From Breoghania sp037026715 (GTDB lineage Bacteria; Pseudomonadota; Alphaproteobacteria; Rhizobiales; Stappiaceae): a stretch of DNA of 64,000 nucleotides. This document shows, one piece after another, positions 17,001 through 24,955 of the stretch (position 1 is the stretch's first letter; every line of letters starts with the position of its first letter). Where the stretch lies: positions 372,001-436,000 of the forward strand of contig NZ_JBANCG010000001.1 of NCBI RefSeq assembly GCF_037026715.1, in the 5' to 3' direction. Made by a program: the position numbers and the translations under genes. The notes under the pieces were generated by a model. That model had not been told where the DNA came from and ran no database searches. It was given only the letters and a program-made list of their open reading frames with translations.

Positions 17001-18132
17001 CATCGTTGCCCGGTCCTCCGACCGTCCGCGCGCGGCGGAGGCGACCTACCGCGCGCTCAGGATCCGCTACCGCGACGGCGGCATTGATGCGGAGGAGGCG
17101 AAGAAGCGGCTCGAGGGGCTCACCACCATCTGGCGCGGCGATGAGACGGAACTGAAGTCGCTGCGCTTCCTCGCCCAGCTCGCGGCGGCCAACGGCGATT
17201 ACCGCGAAGCCTTCGAGGCGATGCGCGCGGCGGTGGAGGCCGATCCCTCCTCGCAGACGACCCGGCTCCTGCAGGAAGAAATGCACGCGGTTTTCTCCTC
17301 GCTGTTTCTCGACGGCAAGGCGGACGAGCTTGAGCCCATCGATGCGCTGGCCCTCTACTACGATTTCCGCGAATTGACGCCGATCGGGGCCGATGGCGAC
17401 GAGATGGTGCGCCGGCTGGCTGACCGGCTGATTTCCGTCGATCTCCTCGATCAGGCGGCCGAGCTGTTGCAATATCAGGTGGATCACCGGCTGAAGGGCG
17501 TGGCGCGCGCACAGATCGCGGCCGACCTGGCGCTGGTCTATCTGCTCGACCGCCAGCCGGAGCGCGCGCTGTCCGTCCTCAACCGCACGCGCCAGGCGCA
17601 GCTGCCCAAGACGCTCGACCGCCAGCGCCGGCTGGTGGAGGCGCGCGCGCTCGCCGACACCGACCGTGCCGATCTCGCCATGGAGCTCGTCTCCAACCTG
17701 CGCGGCCCCGAGGTCGACCGGCTGAGGGCCGACACCCTGTGGCAGGCCAAGCGCTGGCAGGAGGCGGGCGAGCAGCTGGAGCGCATGCACGGCGTGCGCT
17801 GGGCCGACGACATCGCGCTGGAGGACCGTGAGCGGCTCGACATCCTGCGCGCGGCCATCGCCTATTCGTTCGCCGGCGACCAGCTCGGCCTCGACCGGCT
17901 GCGGTCTAAGTACGTGTCGAAGATGGCCAACAGCCCGTCTGGCGCCGCCTTCGAGGTTGTGACGCGTCCGATCGACAGCAAGGGCGTTGAATTCATGAGC
18001 GTGGTGAAGAACATCGCCGCGGTGGACACGATGGAAAGCTTCCTCGACGAATACCGCCGCCACTACCTGAATTCCGACCGCTCCAGCGACGTGCCCGTCG
18101 GCATGGCAGAGGCCAGTCCGAGCGCGTCCTGA
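14041..18132 (+). CDS. giant envelope protein: AMIN-like beta repeats, Pro/Ala linker, TPR C-terminus
   Basis: About 1363 aa; not a gene I can name. A signal peptide lies around residues 30-60 (VALLLLLLLLVVIALPLAGA). Three beta-rich repeats resembling AMIN domains follow: GYGRIVITFRDRTLLPTYDA (~80), FTRLVFEWTVPFDSQFVREG (~220) and VRIVFPFLDPVSSAVFRRGD (~575). The second and third are separated by a Pro/Ala-rich linker (~365-517). From about residue 810 to the end the sequence is helical with tetratricopeptide-like repeats. The gene sits between the MotE-like gene and fliP-fliO, so an envelope role in flagellar or motor assembly is plausible. The start is uncertain: TTG 14020, ATG 14041, ATG 14056 and ATG 14131 are all in frame, and none has a clear ribosome site. 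Confidence 0.7.
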   Translation: MDCVCMTERSPALQGPDGVCPARLAQACAGMALRGAVALLLLLLLLVVIALPLAGAANAAERPVADVQASQQDGYGRIVITFRDRTLLPTYDARIASGVLRITFPEPVDLQVQGSISSALSNYVSVVRLDPDGSGLRLALSGDARINTMEAGEKLFVDVLPANWSGLPPSLPDDVVKELAKRAEAAMRKLREIEQAQLHNRKLPGVELRVGEHPTFTRLVFEWTVPFDSQFVREGDLVKVLFNHAVDLDISDLKVHLPPGVVDVTAFKAEDRLNFLMRVNPSVDIRAFREGGNYVLDVVGGQVGPSDPVNAKMSKALSGDAPSGVKEMVTAAGIDTAKADGSMDTAQDPEAQPAELLAADAVVAAQENRQADAPAPEAAAPATTATNPAAPAPAPPAPAPPAQVAAAPATQVPATPAAQVPATPAPAAPETATAPVAAPPATPPAAANPPAATPSPAEGAAAQRGLPEPKPQQAAATDAPASSPVEAPAASAEAAPAAAPETVATQTQAPQAPASSGDDISKLIADNTFQPDTRASPPPASLPDARPNPELANDAQFAAIRNFVSVEARRIGDTVRIVFPFLDPVSSAVFRRGDTLWLIFDTDVPIDLGAARTALKGTTKSMEIEKHGDWQALRVELSDRVLTTVGTEGSGWVLTIGEMILEPSKPLEVNRNMRGNGGSILRIPFGKPVAHHVFTDPVIGDKIEVVTGFGPARGLIKGQSFVELDTLSSAHGIAIVPHVDDLEVVFSGDDVLVQRKEGGLSLSGANARNGAFLGNGEPLNAPTYGDLTRLVTNSTTEYVHELRRRELALAALPAEERGPARLDFAQFQVANNFAAEALGMLDLVKSDNPAVVNDAVFNLTSGAANVMAARPKAALSYLEQPILEDSPDAAVWRMMADVALNKWADARVALPKAQAVIGNYPVTFQAEFNLAGAKALVELNDFGTASGFLSEIDPTSLSKTQAARYDVLRGRVADAAGRSEEALRAFDIVARSSDRPRAAEATYRALRIRYRDGGIDAEEAKKRLEGLTTIWRGDETELKSLRFLAQLAAANGDYREAFEAMRAAVEADPSSQTTRLLQEEMHAVFSSLFLDGKADELEPIDALALYYDFRELTPIGADGDEMVRRLADRLISVDLLDQAAELLQYQVDHRLKGVARAQIAADLALVYLLDRQPERALSVLNRTRQAQLPKTLDRQRRLVEARALADTDRADLAMELVSNLRGPEVDRLRADTLWQAKRWQEAGEQLERMHGVRWADDIALEDRERLDILRAAIAYSFAGDQLGLDRLRSKYVSKMANSPSGAAFEVVTRPIDSKGVEFMSVVKNIAAVDTMESFLDEYRRHYLNSDRSSDVPVGMAEASPSAS

Positions 18133-18162
18133 GCTACGCAACGTGGAATGAGCTGAGCAAGC

Positions 18163-18514
18163 TGCCTATCCCTCGAGACGCCCGCTTAAGCGGGCTCCTC
18201 AGGATGACGCTATTGTGTTGTCGATGCAGCGGAAGTTGCAACAGACACAACGTCATCCTGCGAGCCTGGCTCGAAAATGGCAGTGCTTTCTTTTTCCCGA
18301 ATTCTGAGCCCCTTCAACCCCTTCCATCGTCATCACCCGGCGAAGTCCGGGTGATCCAGTGCGCCCCGAATGCTGCGGCTGGCAATGGATTGCCCGGACT
18401 TCGCCGGGCAATGACGACAGATGGGCGTAAGGGAAAATAGCGAAAGCGCATAACGCGATAGCGTTTTCGGGCCAGATATTGAGGAGCCTGCAACGCAGGT
18501 GTCTCGAAGGATGG
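18163..18514. repeat. composite nested palindromic repeat, copy 2
   Basis: Same architecture as the element at 6616: family A arms (18163-18265 and 18481-18514, the latter ending GTCTCGAAGGATGG), a second inner arm pair (about 18270-18325 and 18415-18480), and a family B core with hairpins at about 18334-18356 and 18391-18413. It fills most of the 446-base gap between the convergent giant gene and fliP. Confidence 0.8.
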
Positions 18515-18578
18515 ACCGCCTTCTCCGACCGCTTGCTCCGGTCATCGCCAAGGCCACCGCCTCTCGGCGCGTGCGGCC

Positions 18579-19343
18579 TCAGCCGCCTGCGAAGGATCGC
18601 ACAAGGCTTCCCGCGATGAGGTTCCAGCCGTCCACCAGCACGAAGAAGATCAGCTTGAACGGCAGCGAGATCACCACCGGCGGCAGCATCATCATGCCCA
18701 TCGACATCAGCACCGAGGCGATGACGAGGTCGATGATCAGGAACGGCAGGTAAAGCAGGAAGCCGATCTCGAAGGCGCGGCGCAACTCGCCGATCATGAA
18801 GGCCGGGACCAGCACGCGCAGCGACAGGTCCTCCGGGCTCGCCGGCGGCTCCTGGTTCGCCATTTCCAGAAACAGGGCCAGGTCGTTCTCGCGCACGTTC
18901 GCCCGCATGAAGGCGTGGAACGGCACGACGGAGCGCTCGAAAGCCTGCTCGAAATCGATCTCGCCGGCCACCAGCGGCTGCACGCCGGTCTGGTAGGCGG
19001 TCTGGAAGGTCGGCGCCATGATGAAGGCGGTGAGGAACAGCGCGAGGCTGATCATCACCGAGTTCGGCGGCGCAGTCTGCAGGCCGATGGCAGAGCGCAG
19101 CAGCGACAGCACCACGATGATGCGCGTGAAGCTCGTCACCATGATCAGGATCGACGGCGCCAGGCTCAGCACCGTGATCAGGGCGACGAGCTGGACGGCG
19201 CGTTCCGTCAGCGTCGTGTTGTCGTCGAAGTTGATCGTGACCCCTTGCGCCCATGCGGCGCCGGCGGTGAGCGCGACGACGGCTGCCGCCGCTATCGCAA
19301 TCGCCGCCGGACGGCTGATGCGGCCGGATCGCACCTTGATCAT
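18579..19343 (-). CDS. fliP: flagellar export gate protein FliP
   Basis: 254 aa. FliP is a core inner-membrane subunit of the FliPQR export gate. A cleavable signal (PAAIAIAAAAVVALTAGAAW) is followed by the family motifs LITVLSLAPSILIMVTSFTR, IIVVLSLLRSAIGLQTAPPN, SLALFLTAFIM and, near the end, SVLMSMGMMMLPPVVISLPF plus KLIFFVLVDGWNLIAGSLVR. The ATG at 19343 overlaps the fliO stop by 4 bases. fliQ and fliR lie about 5 kb away on the other strand. Confidence 0.97.
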   Translation of the reverse strand: MIKVRSGRISRPAAIAIAAAAVVALTAGAAWAQGVTINFDDNTTLTERAVQLVALITVLSLAPSILIMVTSFTRIIVVLSLLRSAIGLQTAPPNSVMISLALFLTAFIMAPTFQTAYQTGVQPLVAGEIDFEQAFERSVVPFHAFMRANVRENDLALFLEMANQEPPASPEDLSLRVLVPAFMIGELRRAFEIGFLLYLPFLIIDLVIASVLMSMGMMMLPPVVISLPFKLIFFVLVDGWNLIAGSLVRSFAGG

Positions 19344-21652
19344 GACTTCGTGTTTCCGCCGATCTCCTTCAGGAGCTTCGCCATTTCTTCCTCGATCGTG
19401 TCGATGGTGACATCGCCGCTCGGGCCGGAACTCTCCTCATCTTCCGCCGAGGGCTCATCGGTGCGCGAGGGTGCGGGAGTGGCGACCTTCGGCGCGACTG
19501 GCGCGGCGGGCTCCGCCGGCTTGACGGGCGCGGGCTCCGCCTTTGCCTGAGCTTGCGAAGCCGCGCCGGCATCGTTGGCCGGCTTCGGTTCGGCCGGCTC
19601 TGCCTTCACCGGCTCCGGTCGGGTTTCCTGCCGATTTTCGGGCTTTGGCGCATCGGGCTCCGTCTGCCGCGCCGTCTCCGGCGTCGCGGCTTCCGGCTTG
19701 GCCTCGTCCGCCTTGGCCTCGTCCGGCTTGATGGGCGCAGGTGCCGCCTGCGCGGGCTTCACCGGTTCCGGGGCGGGGCCGAGCAGGGCTTCCTCCAGAC
19801 CCGCGGCAAGATCGAGCTCGCCGCCGGAGAAGGCCGGGGCCTTTGCCGCCGGACGAGCTTCCTCGGCCTTCGGCTTTTCGTCTGCACCGGTTGCTTCCGT
19901 CGCCTTGTCGGTAGCTTCGCCGGGTGTCTTCGGGCCCGCGTCCGGAGCCTTTGCGGGTTCGGGCTCTGCACCGCGTGCGGTGGCCGGGCTCTCCGGGCGC
20001 TGGACGGCTTCCTGAGCACTCTGTGGCGCGGGGCCGGATGCCGCTGCCGCCTGGGGGGCGGGTTTCGGCTCGGCCTGCGGTTCGGTTTCGGCCTGAGGTT
20101 GGGGCGCTGCGTCCGCCGCTGCCGGCGAAGGCGATACGTCGACACTTACCGGACGTGGCGTGATGCGCGACATCTCGAAACGAGGCTCATTGCGTGTCCC
20201 TGGGCCCGTCCCTGGGCGCGTCTCGGGGCGCTGGTCGGACCGTGCCCCGTTGCCGTTTTCCTTCGCCGTTCCGTTGCCGGGGGTGCCATTTCCCGGAACG
20301 CCGTTCCCCCGCGCACCCTGAGCCGCTGCACCCTGAGCCGCTGGGCCCTGAGCCGCTGGGCCCTGAGGATGGGCGCTTGCGCGGTAGGGCTGGTTCAGGC
20401 TGCCGAAGTTCGCCGGCGGACGGGGCTCGGCGCGCGGCTCCATGCGAGGTTCGGGGCGGGGTTCGGGGCGGGATTCCGGGCGGGGCTCCTGACGGGGCAT
20501 CGTCTGGGCGGCGGCCGGGTGTGCCGCCGGCTGCGAAGGCGCCGTGGCCTGGGGGGCGGACGGCTGCGCGGGCCGGGCGGGGCTCGCGGGCTCGCGGGCC
20601 GGCGGGGTTGCCGTCTTCTCGCGGGCGTCGCCGTTCTCGCCGCTCTCCGACGTGCTGGAGCCGCGTTTTTCGGAAAGGCTGGTGCGGAAACGGGCGACCG
20701 CCTGGGCCGCGCCCGCAACGGCGGAGCCGGCCCGCATCATGCCGGCCGCGCCACGGCGCTCGCTTTCGCCACTCTCTGCCGGGCCGGCGGAGGCGTCGCG
20801 CGCCTCGTCCGTCTTTGTGCCGCGCTGCGCGGCGTCGAAAGGCCACAGCCGCTTGCGCTGCTCCGGCGCACCGGCCTCGGCAGGCTGCTGCGGCGCGGCC
20901 TGCTGGGGCGCCTGTTGCTGGCTGCCGGGGCGCTGTTGCGCTTCGGGGCGCGATGGCTCAAAGCGCGCGGCGTCGTCGCGCCGGAAGGTCTGGCCTTGCG
21001 GATGCTGCGGCTGAGGATGCTGGCCCTGAGGATGTGGGGCCTGAGGGTGCGGGGCCTGGGGCGCTTGTGCCTGGGGGCGCCCGAAGTTCGGCTGCTGAGG
21101 AGGCAGCGGGCGGGCGGCGCCGGCCTGCGCATCCGCCGGGTGCAGCGGCATGGTCTGGGGTACGGGCCGTTGATGCTGCCCGGCCTCGTTGGCGACCGTC
21201 GGCGCCGGCGGCGAAACCTGCGGCTGCGGCATGGCCGGCTGCGGCGCGGGCTGCAGCTGGCGCTGTGCGGGCGCCGGCTGCTGCGGCATCTGGCCGGGAT
21301 AGGGCTGGTGATGGTTCTGCCCGGCGCGCGGATAGCTGCTGGCCGGCTGAACGCGCACGATGTTCTGCTCAACCACCACGTCGGACGGGCCGCCGATCAG
21401 CAGCAGGTGCTCGATGTTGTCGCGCCGGATCAGGATCAGCCTGCGGCGGGCGTCGAGCGCGGCATGGTCCATCACGGCGATGCGCGGCTGACGGTTGCGC
21501 GGCACGCGCCCCATCCCGCCGCCGCCGACGCGGCGCAGGATCCAGATGACCACGGCAAACAACCCCAGAACGACCAGCAGGGCGATGACGAATTGCAGCC
21601 CGCGGGCAAAGCCGGGGTCGAGGTTGAATGCCTCCTCCAGCCAGGTGTTCAT
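19340..21652 (-). CDS. fliO: FliO with an exceptionally long low-complexity C-terminal tail
   Basis: 770 aa. Ordinary FliO proteins are roughly 100-150 aa and help assemble the FliP ring. The N-terminal ~105 residues are a normal FliO: one membrane helix (residues ~18-42, GLQFVIALLVVLGLFAVVIW) and the conserved cytoplasmic RLILIRRDNIEHLLLIGGPS DVVVEQNIV. The remaining ~660 residues are Pro/Ala/Gln/Glu-rich, with His-Pro-Gln runs, RPEPRPEPR runs, GPAAQGPAAQ runs and long A/E/K/P stretches, probably disordered. The last ~20 residues (TIDTIEEEMAKLLKEIGGNT) form a possible short conserved helix. The frame is open throughout, with coding-type third positions, and overlaps fliP (ATGA). Confidence 0.88.
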   Translation of the reverse strand: MNTWLEEAFNLDPGFARGLQFVIALLVVLGLFAVVIWILRRVGGGGMGRVPRNRQPRIAVMDHAALDARRRLILIRRDNIEHLLLIGGPSDVVVEQNIVRVQPASSYPRAGQNHHQPYPGQMPQQPAPAQRQLQPAPQPAMPQPQVSPPAPTVANEAGQHQRPVPQTMPLHPADAQAGAARPLPPQQPNFGRPQAQAPQAPHPQAPHPQGQHPQPQHPQGQTFRRDDAARFEPSRPEAQQRPGSQQQAPQQAAPQQPAEAGAPEQRKRLWPFDAAQRGTKTDEARDASAGPAESGESERRGAAGMMRAGSAVAGAAQAVARFRTSLSEKRGSSTSESGENGDAREKTATPPAREPASPARPAQPSAPQATAPSQPAAHPAAAQTMPRQEPRPESRPEPRPEPRMEPRAEPRPPANFGSLNQPYRASAHPQGPAAQGPAAQGAAAQGARGNGVPGNGTPGNGTAKENGNGARSDQRPETRPGTGPGTRNEPRFEMSRITPRPVSVDVSPSPAAADAAPQPQAETEPQAEPKPAPQAAAASGPAPQSAQEAVQRPESPATARGAEPEPAKAPDAGPKTPGEATDKATEATGADEKPKAEEARPAAKAPAFSGGELDLAAGLEEALLGPAPEPVKPAQAAPAPIKPDEAKADEAKPEAATPETARQTEPDAPKPENRQETRPEPVKAEPAEPKPANDAGAASQAQAKAEPAPVKPAEPAAPVAPKVATPAPSRTDEPSAEDEESSGPSGDVTIDTIEEEMAKLLKEIGGNTKS
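20314..20368. repeat. 15-bp tandem repeat inside fliO
   Basis: About four units of a 15-base sequence (GCCGCTGGGCCCTGA type) encode the GPAAQ repeats of the FliO tail. A multiple-of-three unit lets the copy number change without breaking the frame. Confidence 0.75.
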
Positions 21653-22254
21653 TAAGTCCTCACTGTCGTTTTATCGCTGCCCGTTGTGCGCCTTGAGCAA
21701 CCATCCGTCGCGCGGGCCGTCTAGCGGGCACGCGGCAAGGCGGAAAAGTCGCGCCGGCCTGCGGCTTTTGAGTCGTCGCCGCATCCTATTCGGAGTTTCT
21801 CTTACAATCTTGGCGTCGCTTTGTCCCGTTTTCGAGCAGATTCCCGCATTTCACCAAGGCAAATTCAACGGCTTTTCGCCCGCGCAGCCCGCGTTGTTTG
21901 TCTCCCGCCGCGCCCGGGCGCGGCCCTGCAAGGGCCCATGCGCCCTCCGCGTTCGCTTTTTTTGACCCTTTCTCGTGCCGGGTTGCCGCGTGCGGAATAT
22001 TCCCCGCGATTGCGGCGACGGAAGCCGTTCACGGTCGCTCAAGGTTAACAGATGTGGGAAAAATTTGCCGGTCAGAAACAATGCGGATGGCAGGCTTGAG
22101 GCGGTCTGCTACGTGAAAGACCGAGGTTTTGCGCCAGTTTTGCGTTACCGAAAACTTAACGGCGTTAACACCTCGTTAACCATCGGGGCGGCAAGATGTA
22201 CCAAATGTTAATAACGTCCCCGCAAGCCGGCGGGGGTGTTTCAGGAGCCGTCGC
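21653..22254. promoter_or_regulatory. divergent fliO/flgB region, no gene seen
   Basis: 602 bases. The fliO-proximal part is GC-rich and featureless to the eye. The flgB-proximal part carries the CtrA-type box listed separately. No sigma54 TGGC-N9-TTGC element was recognised. Confidence 0.5.
22165..22183. promoter_or_regulatory. perfect CtrA-type box upstream of flgB
   Basis: TTAA-CACCTCG-TTAA (22165-22179) is an exact TTAA-N7-TTAA match, extended to TTAACCAT at 22176-22183. A further TTAA at 22156-22159 lies on the left. The box is about 75 bases before flgB. CtrA binding is inferred from the consensus. Confidence 0.75.
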
Positions 22255-22656
22255 ATGGGCATTTCAGATCTTTCCGTCTTTCAGGCCCTGAAGACAAAGA
22301 TGCAGTGGCATCAGGAACGCCAGCAGGTGTTGTCGGAGAACGTCGCGAACGCCGATACGCCCGGCTACATCGGCCGCGATCTGAAAGCGCCCACCTTCAG
22401 CGATTCGCTGAACCGCTCCGGCGTGAAGCCGGTGACGTTGGCGGTGACGGAGCCGGGTCACATGCACGCCTCTAGTTCGCGGGGGCTCGGAGATCCGCGC
22501 AAGGTCGGCTCCTTCGAGGTGACGCCGGACGACAATTCCGTGGTGCTGGAGGAGCAGATGATGAAGGTCACCTCCAACCAGATGGACTACCAGGCGGCGG
22601 CGACCCTCTATTCGCGCGGTCTCGGCATGATCAAGACCGCGATCGGCAAGAGCTGA
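22255..22656 (+). CDS. flgB: flagellar proximal rod protein FlgB
   Basis: 133 aa. It begins MGISDLSVFQALKTKMQWHQ with the rod motif LSENVANADTPGYIGRDLKA, and ends with the coiled-coil segment MDYQAAATLYSRGLGMIKTA. FlgB is among the first rod proteins placed on the MS ring through FliE. CAGGAG lies 6 bases before the ATG. It starts a flgB-flgC-fliE unit directly behind the CtrA-type box. Confidence 0.96.
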   Translation: MGISDLSVFQALKTKMQWHQERQQVLSENVANADTPGYIGRDLKAPTFSDSLNRSGVKPVTLAVTEPGHMHASSSRGLGDPRKVGSFEVTPDDNSVVLEEQMMKVTSNQMDYQAAATLYSRGLGMIKTAIGKS

Positions 22657-22727
22657 CGCAGGTCGGAGCCGGTACCGAAGAGAACGGCGGGACATAGGTC
22701 CCGCGAGGCCCTGATTGGAGGCCGGAT

Positions 22728-23138
22728 ATGGATTTCATGAAGTCGCTGATGATCGCCGCCTCGGGCCTCAAGGCCCAGAGCGGGCGCATGCGCGTCATCG
22801 CGGAGAACATCGCCAACGCCGATTCCATCGGTCGCACGCCGAACGAGGATCCCTACCGGCGCAAGATCGCGACGTTTCAGTCGAAGCTCGACCGGGAACT
22901 CGACGCCAAGACGGTGCAGCTCGGCCGCATTCAGGAAGACCGGTCGGATTTCAAGACGCGCTACGAGCCGGGCAACCCGGCCGCCGACGAGAACGGCAAC
23001 GTGCGGCTTCCCAATGTCGACACGCTGATTGAGACGGTCGACATGCGAGAGGCGCAGCGCTCCTACGAGGCGAACCTCAACGTCATCCAGTCGACGCGCC
23101 GCATGCTGCAGCGGACCATCGACATTCTTCGCGCCTGA
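22728..23138 (+). CDS. flgC: flagellar proximal rod protein FlgC
   Basis: 136 aa. It begins MDFMKSLMIAASGLKAQSGR with MRVIAENIANADSIGRTPNE and ends MREAQRSYEANLNVIQSTRR, standard FlgC termini. It exits through the flagellar gate without a cleaved signal. GGAGG lies 7 bases before the ATG. The 71-base gap to flgB is short enough for one transcript. Confidence 0.96.
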   Translation: MDFMKSLMIAASGLKAQSGRMRVIAENIANADSIGRTPNEDPYRRKIATFQSKLDRELDAKTVQLGRIQEDRSDFKTRYEPGNPAADENGNVRLPNVDTLIETVDMREAQRSYEANLNVIQSTRRMLQRTIDILRA

Positions 23139-23207
23139 ACGGCGGCACGCCGCAGCAGGGCGTGACCGCCTTGCCAAGACACCCAAGCGAATACGGACCT
23201 CAAGGCC

Positions 23208-23525
23208 ATGACACTTCCGTCGATCGCCGCAAACGCCTACCAGAACGCCGCCCGCCTCGCCGGCAAGGGGGCCGCGCTCAACACCGAGGTCAAGGACGAC
23301 GCGCTGTCTCCGAACTTCGGCGACATGGTCAAGTCGGCCGTGGAAGGCGTGGTCGATCAGGGCAAGGTTGCCGATACCAAGACCGTCGACATGATGAACG
23401 GCAAGGCCAACGTCATCGACGTGGTAACGGCGGTGTCGGAGACGGAAGTCGCGTTGCAGACGATGGTTTCGGTGCGCGACAAGGTGATCTCGGCCTACGA
23501 AGAGATCATGCGCATGTCGATCTGA
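23208..23525 (+). CDS. fliE: flagellar hook-basal body junction protein FliE
   Basis: 105 aa, normal length. FliE joins the MS ring to the proximal rod. The C-terminal half carries the family pattern NVIDVVTAVSETEVALQTMV and RDKVISAYEEIMRMSI. AAGG precedes the ATG by 5 bases. It ends the flgB-flgC-fliE unit, and a family A hairpin follows. Confidence 0.95.
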   Translation: MTLPSIAANAYQNAARLAGKGAALNTEVKDDALSPNFGDMVKSAVEGVVDQGKVADTKTVDMMNGKANVIDVVTAVSETEVALQTMVSVRDKVISAYEEIMRMSI

Positions 23526-23603
23526 GCGCTCGGCTGGGTGGGGCGTGCGGCCGTGTTCGGAGCCTTTGCCCGCGGCTTTTCGATCCGCGGCTTTTTCGCT
23601 TGC

Positions 23604-23735
23604 GGCCCATCCTTCGAGACGGCGCTTCGCGCCTCCTCAGGATGACGTTGTGTGTGTTGATGCGGTCTTCAAAACCAGCCACCCGAGGACGTCATCCTGA
23701 GGAGGCGTCGCAGACGCCGTCTCGAAGGATGGGCC
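23604..23735. repeat. family A long palindrome
   Basis: About 132 bases with arms GGCCCATCCTTCGAGACG at the left and the matching CGTCTCGAAGGATGGGCC at the right. An inner pair of arms is built on CTCAGGATGACG / CGTCATCCTGAG. It lies in the gap between fliE and fliQ and could act as a transcription end or RNA-stability hairpin. Confidence 0.85.
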
Positions 23736-23820
23736 ACAGGCACCCGAACCACATGCCGATCCGCCCCGCGCATCGCGACAACGGACAGGTGTGCATGGCG
23801 GGGCGACTCCGTCTAGGATG

Positions 23821-23839
23821 ATAACCGGTCATTAACCAT
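23821..23839. promoter_or_regulatory. near-perfect CtrA-type box upstream of fliQ
   Basis: ATAA-N7-TTAA (23821-23835) differs by one base from TTAA-N7-TTAA and extends to TTAACCAT at 23832-23839. It is about 60 bases before the fliQ start, separating fliQ-fliR-flhB from the flgB unit. Confidence 0.6.
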
Positions 23840-23897
23840 GCGTGGCCGGCCGGACCACGTTGGCGAACGACACCAGCAGCAAGCGGGATGATCTGAG

Positions 23898-24167
23898 GTG
23901 AACGGAGCGGAAGTGCTCGATATCGGCCGAGAAGGCCTTTTCGTGCTGATCAAGATGCTGACCCCGGTGATGGTGGTGGGGCTCGGCGTCGGGCTCATCG
24001 TCGCGCTGTTCCAGGCGCTGACCCAGATCCAGGAAATGACGCTGGTGTTCGTGCCGAAGATCCTGGCGATCTTCCTCACGCTGATGCTGGTGCTGCCGTT
24101 CATGGGGCAGGCGCTGGCGACCTACATGAACCAGATCATGACGCTGATCATACAGGGCCAGGGCTGA
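23898..24167 (+). CDS. fliQ: flagellar export gate protein FliQ
   Basis: 89 aa with two membrane helices (FVLIKMLTPVMVVGLGVGLI and VPKILAIFLTLMLVLPFMGQ) separated by the conserved LFQALTQIQEMTLVFVPK loop. It is a subunit of the FliPQR gate. The start is GTG at 23898, giving the standard 89-residue length. There is no suitable ATG upstream. Confidence 0.95.
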   Translation: MNGAEVLDIGREGLFVLIKMLTPVMVVGLGVGLIVALFQALTQIQEMTLVFVPKILAIFLTLMLVLPFMGQALATYMNQIMTLIIQGQG

Positions 24168-24178
24168 GGGGGCGGCGG

Positions 24179-24943
24179 GTGACAGTCTCCTTCCTGCCCC
24201 AGATCGCGCTTTTGTTCATGCTGATCTTCGCGCGGCTGGGCACGATGATGATGCTGCTGCCGGCGCTGGGCGAATCCAACATCCCTCCGCGCATCCGCCT
24301 GTCGCTGGCGCTGCTTCTGGCGATGCTGCTCTATCCGATGCTGGCCGGGCGCTATCCGGCCGCGGTGCCCAACAATTTCGGCGCGCTGATCGTCATGTTC
24401 GGTTCCGAATTCGTGGTCGGGCTGTTCATCGGCCTGTCGGTGCGCCTCATCATGGCGGGCATCCAGATCGCCGGCACGATCATCGCCCAGCAGTCGAGCC
24501 TCGCCATGGCCATGGCCTTCGATCCCACCCAGGCGCAGCAGGGCGTGCTGTTTGCCAACTTCCTGTCGTTGCTGGCGGTCACGCTGATCTTCGCCACCAA
24601 CCTCCACTATCTCGTCATCGCCGCGCTCAACGACAGCTTCACGCTGTTTCCGCCGGGCCAGTGGATGCCGGTCGGCGATCTGGCGAAAAGCGCGGTCGAC
24701 ACGGTGGCCGCGGCCTTTTCCATCGCCATGCGCATCTCCTCGCCCTTCATGGTGTTCGGGCTCGTCTTCTATTTCGGGCTCGGCCTGCTCAACCGCCTGA
24801 TGCCGCAGATGCAGATCTTCTTCATCGCCATGCCGGCGAACATCTTTCTCGGCATCGGCCTTCTGATGCTGCTGCTGGCGACCCTTATGACCTGGTACAT
24901 GGGCCATATCGAGCAGGTGCTCGGCCGGTTCGTGGTGCGCTAG
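24179..24943 (+). CDS. fliR: flagellar export gate protein FliR
   Basis: 254 aa with about six membrane helices. Family motifs are FARLGTMMMLLPALGESNIP, SEFVVGLFIGLSVRLIMAGI, QIAGTIIAQQSSLAMAMAFD and the end NRLMPQMQIFFIAMPANIFL. The GTG at 24179 lies 11 bases after fliQ. It completes the export gate with FliP and FliQ and is followed 12 bases later by flhB. Confidence 0.96.
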   Translation: MTVSFLPQIALLFMLIFARLGTMMMLLPALGESNIPPRIRLSLALLLAMLLYPMLAGRYPAAVPNNFGALIVMFGSEFVVGLFIGLSVRLIMAGIQIAGTIIAQQSSLAMAMAFDPTQAQQGVLFANFLSLLAVTLIFATNLHYLVIAALNDSFTLFPPGQWMPVGDLAKSAVDTVAAAFSIAMRISSPFMVFGLVFYFGLGLLNRLMPQMQIFFIAMPANIFLGIGLLMLLLATLMTWYMGHIEQVLGRFVVR

Positions 24944-24955
24944 GGAGCCCGGACC

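Noticed and set aside
16666..18141. Long open frame on the minus strand opposite the giant TPR gene
   Set aside because: It is a mirror of GC-rich coding sequence, with no domain or ribosome site; the plus-strand protein has clear structure. The same reasoning applies to long antisense frames opposite fliM, fliO, flhB, alaS and the helicase gene.
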